From: Paracidovorax sp031843945
GTDB lineage: Bacteria > Pseudomonadota > Gammaproteobacteria > Burkholderiales > Burkholderiaceae_C
Length of the DNA stretch: 64,000 nucleotides
Direction of reading: 5' to 3'
NCBI RefSeq assembly: GCF_031843945.1
Contig: NZ_JAVTJJ010000003.1
Coordinates: forward strand, 62,001 to 126,000
The notes under the pieces were generated by a model. That model did not search any database. It saw only the letters and a program-made list of their open reading frames with translations, and was not told the DNA's origin. Shown in pieces: positions 58,214 through 64,000 of the stretch (position 1 is the stretch's first letter; each line of letters begins with the position of its first letter). The position numbers were made by a program, and so were the translations under genes.

Positions 58214-59908
58214 TCAGGCGACGGAAAGCCCGGCGGCGTGGCCGCGCGCGAAGGCTTCCTCGAACACCGAGTAGCCCGACCAGTCGGCATGCGCGAACGC
58301 CAGCCGCCCGGTGGACGGCGTGGGCAGCGGGGCCACGCGCTCTCCATTTGATAGCTGCTTGCGCTTATCTGATAAGCGCTGGAGGCCGATTTGGCTTAAA
58401 AACGCCTGCATGCCCGGCACGGGAATGGCCATGGCGTGGCCGTAGCGGGTGATGTCCATGCGCGTCACCCGCGCGGCGATGTCGGGGTGCGGCACGGCCA
58501 GGCTTTGCAGGATGGCGTCGCGCCAGGCGCTCCAGGGCGCTTCGGCCAGCCGGCGCCGGCCGTCGGGAACATCGCCCAGCGCCTGGTAGTAGCTGAGCAC
58601 GGTCGGCCCGGCCTGCGCGGTGCGGGCGTCCAGCCGCTGGTGGCCGGCGTTCACGTAGCCTAAGCCGCCGGGCACCGGGTCGGCGTAGAGCACGTTGTCC
58701 CAAGCGGGCGCGGCGCCTTCGCGGTCGGCCAGGGCTGCGTCAATGTGCAGGTTGGCGACGAGCCACGGCGCCGAGGTGACGCGGCGCGCCGCCTCGCGCA
58801 GGAAGTCGGGCGCGGGCTGCACCACACGCGCGGCCACCAGCACGGGCAGCGCGACCACGCAGCGCCGCGCCTGCCAGCGCTCCACGCTGTCGGTGGCGTG
58901 GTGGAACACGTCCACTTCCACGCCCTGGCGCGTTTCGGCGATGCGCAGCACGCTGCTGCCGGTACGCAGCTGGCCGCCTTCCGCCAGCGGCGCGGCCAGC
59001 TTGTGCGTGAGCCAGCCGTTGCCTTCGGGCCAGGTGAGCACGCCGTCCGACTCGTCGCCCCCCGCCGCATCGCCCGGCGCGTGAAAGCCGTGCCGGCTGG
59101 CGAAATAGTGGATGCCGGCCCAGGCCGACACGCGCGCGGTGCCGGCGCCGTAGTCATCGCGGCAGCAGTAGTCCAGGTACCAACGCAGGTGTGCGTCGTC
59201 CAGCCCTTCCTGCGCCAGCCAGTCATCAAAAACAATAGCATCCAGCGCTTGTATGACGGGCGCTAGCGGCCTATTTGGCATCCAACTCTTGAGCGCCGGC
59301 ATGGTGAAGCGCGCCGCACGGCTCAGCTGCGCCACGCGATCGCCGAAGCGCCGGTACTGCGCCAACGTGGCCTCGCCCACGCCCTGCATGGGCAGCAGGC
59401 CTTCCTGCCAGGCGCCCTGGAAGAACAGGCGCTCCTGCGGGCTGTGGCAGAGCATGCGTTCGTCGTAGCGCCAGCGCCCGGCCACGCGCTGTCGCACGCC
59501 CAGCTCTTCCAGCAGGTCCTGCACCTCGCGGGCGCCCTCGCCCGGCACCGGCAGGTAATGCGCGCCCAGCGGGCAGGCGATGCCGTTGACCTGGCCGCCC
59601 CGGCTGTTGCCGCCGGCCGTGTCTTCCAGCTCCAGCAGTACGCAGTCATGAACCCCCGCCAGCCGCAGCGACCGCGCCGCTGCCAGCCCCGCCACGCCGC
59701 CGCCCGCGATGACGACCTGCGTGCGCCGCACCACGGTGGGCGCCAGCGCATCACCGCCGCGCGCCAGCCGGTCGCGCAGTGCGTGGCCGCGCTCCATGTC
59801 GATGCCGGTGAAGCCGCCCAGCGGTGCGGGCGGCGTGCGGTCGCACCCGGCGAGCGTGGCAGTCGCACCGGCGGTGGCGGCCAGAAAATAGCGACGGTTC
59901 AGCGGCAT
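58214..59908 (-). CDS. Tat-exported FAD-dependent oxidoreductase (amine oxidase-like)
   Basis: A 564-residue flavoprotein. The N-terminus NRRYFLAATAGATATLAGC has a twin-arginine pattern and a lipobox-like end, so export in folded form is likely. The FAD motif is VVIAGGGVAGLAAARSLRLA (about 65-84), followed by LLELEDTAGGNSRGGQVNG, as in amine oxidases and protoporphyrinogen oxidase-like proteins. Two palindromic repeats lie inside the coding region, read antisense: bases 59229-59286 (PNRPLAPVIQALDAI, about residue 215) and 58347-58400 (LSQIGLQRLSDKRKQLSN, about 510). It is the last gene of hsdR-speE-like-this unit, 22 bases after the aminopropyltransferase gene. Substrate, perhaps a polyamine, is inferred. 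Confidence 0.87.
   Translation of the reverse strand: MPLNRRYFLAATAGATATLAGCDRTPPAPLGGFTGIDMERGHALRDRLARGGDALAPTVVRRTQVVIAGGGVAGLAAARSLRLAGVHDCVLLELEDTAGGNSRGGQVNGIACPLGAHYLPVPGEGAREVQDLLEELGVRQRVAGRWRYDERMLCHSPQERLFFQGAWQEGLLPMQGVGEATLAQYRRFGDRVAQLSRAARFTMPALKSWMPNRPLAPVIQALDAIVFDDWLAQEGLDDAHLRWYLDYCCRDDYGAGTARVSAWAGIHYFASRHGFHAPGDAAGGDESDGVLTWPEGNGWLTHKLAAPLAEGGQLRTGSSVLRIAETRQGVEVDVFHHATDSVERWQARRCVVALPVLVAARVVQPAPDFLREAARRVTSAPWLVANLHIDAALADREGAAPAWDNVLYADPVPGGLGYVNAGHQRLDARTAQAGPTVLSYYQALGDVPDGRRRLAEAPWSAWRDAILQSLAVPHPDIAARVTRMDITRYGHAMAIPVPGMQAFLSQIGLQRLSDKRKQLSNGERVAPLPTPSTGRLAFAHADWSGYSVFEEAFARGHAAGLSVA
58347..58400 (+). repeat. Palindromic repeat copy 10, inside the FAD oxidoreductase gene
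   Basis: ATAGCTGCTTGCGCTTATCT, GATAAGCGCTGGAGGCCGAT and TTGGCTTAAAAACG. Lies on the plus strand inside a minus-strand gene and is translated antisense as LSQIGLQRLSDKRKQLSN. The leading arm is shorter than in other copies. Confidence 0.85.
59229..59286 (+). repeat. Palindromic repeat copy 11, inside the FAD oxidoreductase gene
   Basis: AATAGCATCCAGCGCTTGTA, TGACGGGCGCTAGCGGCCTA and TTTGGCATCCAA. It is translated antisense as MPNRPLAPVIQALDAIVFD and uses the same antisense frame as the copy in hsdR. Confidence 0.8.
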
Positions 59909-59930
59909 GGTCGGCCTCCGGTGGGGTCGG

Positions 59931-61478
59931 TCAATGAGACTCCACCTGGCCCCATTCCTGTTCATACGTGTGCACCAGTGCCTGGTTGGACAGCCGGTTC
60001 ACCTCGGCCGGCACGCGGGCCATGTCGAGCGGAAAGTCGAACAGCAGCGGCAGTGTGGGCAAGGAGAGAAAGCGCAGCCCCTCAGGCAAAGCAGCCGGCA
60101 GGCGCCAGGGCCGGCGGCTGGCGATGACGAAGCCCCATTCGCCGAAGCTGGGCACGTGCGCGTGGTACGGCGCCGTGCGCAGGCCCACCGACTCGATGGT
60201 CTGCACCACCGTCCAGAAGCTTTTGCGCGCCACCAGCGGCGAGGTGGTCTGCACCACGGCATAGCCGCTGGCGGCCAGGCGCTGGTCGAGCAGCGCGTAG
60301 AAGCTGTTGGTGTAGAGCTTGCCGATGGCGAAGTTGGTAGGGTCGGGAAAGTCCACGACGATGACATCGAAGGTCTCTGTGCCCTGCTGCAGCCACTGAA
60401 ACGCATCGGTGTTGACGACGTGCACGCGGGGGTCGGCCAGCGCCTGGCCATTCAGCCGCGCCAGCGTGGGGTTGCTGCCAAAGAGCTGCGTCATGGCCGG
60501 GTCCAGCTCCACCAGCGTGACGGATTCGACCGACGGGTACTTCAAGACTTCGCGCACCGCCATGCCGTCGCCGCCGCCCAGCACCGCCACGCGTTTGGGC
60601 GCGCCGTGCGCGGCCATGGCCGGGTGCACCAGCGCCTCGTGATAGCGGTATTCGTCGCGCTCGGCGAACTGCAGGTTGCCGTTCAGATACAGCCGGTGGC
60701 CCGCCTTGCCCTGGGTGACCACGATACGTTGGTAGGGCGACGCGCTGCTCATCACGATGCGGTCCTGGTAGAACTTGTCTTCGGCAAACCGCGTGATGTG
60801 GTCAGCGCCCCACAACCCCGCCAGCAGCGCGCCCAGCACCGCCGCGCAGGCCAGCGCATGCGCCTTGAACTGCCGCAGTTCATGCCGAAAGAGCCACAGC
60901 GCCCATACGGCCACGGCCGCGTTCATCACGCCGAACAGCAGCCCCGTGCGCACCAGCCCCAGCTGCGGCACCAGCAGCAGCGGAAACGCCAGCGACACCG
61001 CCAGCGCGCCCAGATAGTCGAACGTGAGCACCTGCGAAACCAGGTCCTTGAGCTGCGCATTGCGCTTCAGGATGCGCATGACCAAAGGAATCTCCAGCCC
61101 CACCAGCGTGCCCACGGCAAACACCATGCCGTAGAGCAGCACGCGGAACGCGCCCGGCACGTAGGCGTTGGCTATGAAAAGAATCGCTGGCAGCGCCCCA
61201 CCGATCAGCGCCACGAGCAGTTCGATGCGCAAAAAATGCGCCGGCAGCTGCCGCTCGAAATACCGCGACAGCCACGAACCCACGCCCATGGCGAAGAGGT
61301 ACGTGCCGATGATGGTGCTGAACTGCAGCACCGAATCGCCCAGCACATACGACGCCAGCGCGCCGGCAGCGAGTTCGTACAGCAGGCCGCAGGCGGCGAC
61401 GACGAACACGCTGGCGAGCAGGGCGATGTCGATGGGGCGGGCCGTTGATTGGGCAGGCGAATCGTTTGCTGCAGCCAT
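59931..61478 (-). CDS. speE: Membrane-anchored spermidine synthase-like aminopropyltransferase
   Basis: A 515-residue protein. The N-terminal half has about seven membrane helices (LLASVFVVAACGLLYELAAG, VLLYGMVFAVGTLVGLEIPL and others). The C-terminal half is a polyamine synthase domain: YQRIVVTQGKAGHRLYLNGN, EYRYHEALVHPAM, VAVLGGGDGMAVREVLKYPS, TLVELDPAM and IVVDFPDPTNFAIGKLY, with the catalytic Asp in DFPDPTN. It probably transfers aminopropyl groups to a polyamine at the membrane; the membrane-fused form is known in many proteobacteria. ATG 61478 overlaps the hsdR stop (TGATG), which couples it to the restriction gene. It precedes a FAD oxidoreductase in the same unit. Confidence 0.9.
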   Translation of the reverse strand: MAAANDSPAQSTARPIDIALLASVFVVAACGLLYELAAGALASYVLGDSVLQFSTIIGTYLFAMGVGSWLSRYFERQLPAHFLRIELLVALIGGALPAILFIANAYVPGAFRVLLYGMVFAVGTLVGLEIPLVMRILKRNAQLKDLVSQVLTFDYLGALAVSLAFPLLLVPQLGLVRTGLLFGVMNAAVAVWALWLFRHELRQFKAHALACAAVLGALLAGLWGADHITRFAEDKFYQDRIVMSSASPYQRIVVTQGKAGHRLYLNGNLQFAERDEYRYHEALVHPAMAAHGAPKRVAVLGGGDGMAVREVLKYPSVESVTLVELDPAMTQLFGSNPTLARLNGQALADPRVHVVNTDAFQWLQQGTETFDVIVVDFPDPTNFAIGKLYTNSFYALLDQRLAASGYAVVQTTSPLVARKSFWTVVQTIESVGLRTAPYHAHVPSFGEWGFVIASRRPWRLPAALPEGLRFLSLPTLPLLFDFPLDMARVPAEVNRLSNQALVHTYEQEWGQVESH

Positions 61479-64000
61479 CACGCCATCCACTCTTCGCCCA
61501 ATGCCTGGGCTTGCTGCAGCACCAATTCCACCGCGGCAGCTTCCATATCGGGTGGGTATTTGTATTTGCGCAGAATGCGCTTGACCATCAGGCGCAGCTT
61601 GGCCTGCACGCTCTCGCGTTCGGCCCAGTCCACGGACAGGTTCTTGCGCAGGTTGTCGGTCAGTTCGTGGGCGATCTTTTTCAGCGTGTCGTCGCTCAGC
61701 TCGCGCACGGCAGATTCGTTGTCGGCCAGCGCGGTGTAAAAGCGCACCTCGTCTTCGGTCAGCCCCAGCTTGTCGGCCAGGCCATGCGCCGCGCGGAACT
61801 GGCGGGCCATGTCCAGCAGCTCTTCCATCACCTGGGCGGTTTCAATGCTGCGGTTCTGGTATCGCACGATCACCCCACCCAGCAGATCCGAGAACTTTTT
61901 GCTCTGCACCACATTGCTGGCAAAGCGGCTCTTGATCTCGCCCTCAAGCAGGCGCTCCAGCAACTCCACCGCCAGGTTGCGTTCGGGCAGCGCCCGCACC
62001 TGGGCCAGAAAGCCTTCGTCCAACAGGCCGATGTTCGGCTTCTCCAGCCCCACCGCGTCAAAAATGTCCACCACGCTTTCAGACACCACAGCCTGGCTGA
62101 TGATTTGGCGCACCGCCAGCTCGCGCTGCTCGTCGGTGCGTTGTTTGGCGGTGATGTCACGCTTGGTCAGGATGACCTTGACCCCTTGCATGAAGGCCAC
62201 TTCCTCACGCACCGCCTTGGCCTCTTCCAGCGTGCAGCTCAGCGTGAAGGCGTGGCTCATTGCCAAGGCCGTGTCGGCGAACCGTTTTTTGCCGTCCTGT
62301 CCAGCCTGACGTTGCAGCCCAAAAATATGGTCAGCAGCGCCCGCCAGCACCCGGTGGCCGCCCGTCAAAAAGCCGCTGTAGTCAAACCCGTGCAGCAGGG
62401 CACGCAGCACGTCGAGCTTTTCCAGCACCACGCTGAAGGCCTCGTGCGCATCCACCGTGGGGCGGCCCCGGCCCTGGGCGGCGGTGTATTCCTTCATCGC
62501 GGCTTTGAGCTCATTGCCGATGCCGATGTAGTCCACCACCAAGCCACCTTGCTTGTCCTTGAACACGCGGTTCACGCGGGCAATCGCCTGCATCAGGTTG
62601 TGGCCCTTCATGGGCTTGTCCACATACAGCGTGTGCACGCAGGGCGCGTCAAAGCCGGTCAGCCACATGTCGCGCACGATCACGATGCGCAGCGGGTCGG
62701 CCGGGTCTTTGAAGCGCTTTTCCAGCCGCTTTTTGACCTGCGCGCTGTAAATGTGCGGGCGCAGCAGGGCCTTATCGCTGGCGCTGCCGGTCATCACGAT
62801 CTTGATGGCGCCCAGCTCGGGGTCGGCGTTGTGCCAGTCGGGGCGCAGGCGCACGATCTCGTTGTACAGGTGCGCGCAGATGTCGCGGCTCATGGCCACC
62901 ACCATGGCCTTCCCGCTCTGTGCGGTGTTGCGCTCTTCAAAATGCGCCACCAGGTCTTGGGCCACGCGCGCCACGCGGGGCTCGGCGCCCACCACTTGCT
63001 CCAGCGCGGCCCAGCGGCTTTTCAGGCGCGACTGCACGCTTTCTTCTTCGTCCTCGGCCAGCTCGTCCACCTCGGCGTCGATGCTGGGCAGCTCGTCGGC
63101 CTTCAGGCCCAGCTTGACCATGCGGCTTTCGTAGTAAATGGCCACGGTGGCGCCGTCTTCCTTGGCCTGCTGCATGTCATACACGTGAATGTAGTCGCCA
63201 AACACAGCGCGCGTGTCGCGGTCGGTGCCGCTCACCGGGGTGCCGGTAAACGCCACAAACGTGGCGTTGGGCAGTGCATCGCGCAAGTGCTGGGCGTAGC
63301 CCACTTGGTAGCGCTCCACCGTGTTGGCGTCTGCACCGGCGCGGTAGGTGGGCGGCGCAAACTCAGCACGGTGTGTGGGTGCGGTGCCGCTGCCTGTGGT
63401 GATGGGAATTGCTACTGTATTAGTAGCTGTTAGCGCTTGTGTATCAAGCGCTAGGGCCTGATTTGGCTTGAAATTTTCCTTGCGCACCTTCAGCCGCGCC
63501 TCAAACCCGTACTGCGTGCGGTGCGCCTCGTCGGCAATCACCACGATGTTGTGGCGGTCTGACAGCATGGGGTAGCTGTCTTCGTCCTCGCCGGGCATGA
63601 ACTTCTGGATGGTGGCAAACACAATGCCGCCCGAGGGCCGGTTGGTCAGCAGCGCGCGCAGCTCTTGCCGGGTGCGGGCCTGCACGGGCTGCTCGCGCAG
63701 CAGGTCTTGCGCCAGGCCAAACACGCCCAGCAGCTGGCCGTCCAGGTCGTTGCGGTCGGTGATGACCACGATGGTCGGGTTCTGCAGCGCGGGCTCCTGC
63801 ATCACGCGGGCGGCAAAGCAGGTCATGGTGATGCTCTTGCCGCTGCCCTGCGTGTGCCACACCACGCCGCCCTTGCCCTTGATGGCTGGGTCTGCGCCAC
63901 TGCCCGGCGTGGCCGCAGCCACCACCTGCGCAATGGCGGCGCGCACTGCATGAAACTGGTGGTAGCCCGCGATCTTCTTCACCAACTGGCCATCGTCTTC
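61478..64000 (-). CDS. hsdR: Type I restriction enzyme R subunit (N-terminus outside window)
   Basis: The visible 840 residues are the ATP-dependent translocase and the C-terminal part of HsdR. Walker A is GVVWHTQGSGKSITMTCFAA; the DEAD-box motif is VVIADEAHRTQYGFEA; motif III is FVAFTGTPVSGTDRD; later motifs are MWLTGFDAPCVHTLYVDKPM and AIARVNRVFKDKQGGLVVDY. The nuclease domain lies beyond the window edge, as do hsdM and hsdS. Bases 63409-63475 are a palindromic repeat read antisense as KPNQALALDTQALTATNTV, inserted between DEAH and motif III with extra linker residues. Its stop overlaps the next gene's ATG. Confidence 0.93.
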   Translation of the reverse strand, partial: EDDGQLVKKIAGYHQFHAVRAAIAQVVAAATPGSGADPAIKGKGGVVWHTQGSGKSITMTCFAARVMQEPALQNPTIVVITDRNDLDGQLLGVFGLAQDLLREQPVQARTRQELRALLTNRPSGGIVFATIQKFMPGEDEDSYPMLSDRHNIVVIADEAHRTQYGFEARLKVRKENFKPNQALALDTQALTATNTVAIPITTGSGTAPTHRAEFAPPTYRAGADANTVERYQVGYAQHLRDALPNATFVAFTGTPVSGTDRDTRAVFGDYIHVYDMQQAKEDGATVAIYYESRMVKLGLKADELPSIDAEVDELAEDEEESVQSRLKSRWAALEQVVGAEPRVARVAQDLVAHFEERNTAQSGKAMVVAMSRDICAHLYNEIVRLRPDWHNADPELGAIKIVMTGSASDKALLRPHIYSAQVKKRLEKRFKDPADPLRIVIVRDMWLTGFDAPCVHTLYVDKPMKGHNLMQAIARVNRVFKDKQGGLVVDYIGIGNELKAAMKEYTAAQGRGRPTVDAHEAFSVVLEKLDVLRALLHGFDYSGFLTGGHRVLAGAADHIFGLQRQAGQDGKKRFADTALAMSHAFTLSCTLEEAKAVREEVAFMQGVKVILTKRDITAKQRTDEQRELAVRQIISQAVVSESVVDIFDAVGLEKPNIGLLDEGFLAQVRALPERNLAVELLERLLEGEIKSRFASNVVQSKKFSDLLGGVIVRYQNRSIETAQVMEELLDMARQFRAAHGLADKLGLTEDEVRFYTALADNESAVRELSDDTLKKIAHELTDNLRKNLSVDWAERESVQAKLRLMVKRILRKYKYPPDMEAAAVELVLQQAQALGEEWMA
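63409..63475 (+). repeat. Palindromic repeat copy 12, inside hsdR
   Basis: A near-consensus copy: GCTACTGTATTAGTAGCTGT, TAGCGCTTGTGTATCAAGCG and CTAGGGCCTGATTTGGCTTG. It sits within hsdR on the opposite strand and is translated in frame without a stop codon. Confidence 0.9.

Noticed and set aside
24600..64000. CRISPR arrays
   Set aside because: The palindromic repeats are widely scattered with irregular spacing and no spacers between adjacent copies.

Overview
The window is GC-rich bacterial chromosome with dense, short-gapped operons. The gene content (glcEF, a topB fused to a SWIB domain, a YqjI/YqjH-like PadR-ferric reductase pair, an IPTL-CTERM protein, ProQ/FinO) and a palindromic repeat family in twelve copies suggest a betaproteobacterium of the Burkholderiales, most likely Comamonadaceae (Acidovorax-like). 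This is inference from protein families and style; no rRNA or other marker is present.

Layout. 1-2303 (minus): start of a response regulator and a complete bacteriophytochrome kinase. 2575-8146 (plus): an SMP-30/gluconolactonase-like protein, a MITE-like element, glcE, a DUF1275 membrane protein, glcF and a ProQ/FinO RNA chaperone. 8308-11805 (minus): two paralogous secreted proteins of unknown function, each internally duplicated. 11970-14780 (minus): glutathione peroxidase, SPOR protein, birA and a SET-domain protein. 14877-19205 (plus): topB, a small lipoprotein and a lipoprotein glycerophosphodiesterase. 19206-24538 is an accessory islet: a NERD-helicase gene, a strikingly AT-rich OLD-like ATPase/TOPRIM gene, a broken ydeI-like gene and a toxin-antitoxin pair. 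Then come sbcC-sbcD (minus), small enzymes, a methyltransferase-DTW-RIO kinase run, alkyladenine glycosylase with a GFA-like protein, ExoD, a DUF1439 protein, an SDR, trehalase, an MscS channel, a second SDR, a truncated IPTL-CTERM protein, Nudix, GNAT, a diguanylate cyclase, riboflavin synthase, a phytase-like protein, an RRM protein with a long leader, a 49-residue protein, DUF2127 with a chemoreceptor, a divergent EamA/LysR pair, PadR with a siderophore-interacting protein, and finally an overlapping run hsdR (cut by the window edge), a spermidine synthase-like membrane enzyme and a Tat-exported FAD oxidoreductase.

Two systems stand out. First, 19506-23262 encodes a two-gene unit, NERD nuclease plus SF1 helicase followed by an OLD-like ATPase with a TOPRIM nuclease. 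It has the parts of Gabija (an OLD nuclease plus a UvrD-like helicase) but reversed order and an added NERD domain, with a sharp base-composition change between the genes; it is a candidate anti-phage system. Second, a roughly 62-base palindromic repeat occurs twelve times. Most copies sit at gene 3' ends, where some supply stop codons. Four copies lie inside open reading frames (glcE, the FAD oxidoreductase twice, hsdR) and are translated as extra peptide segments.
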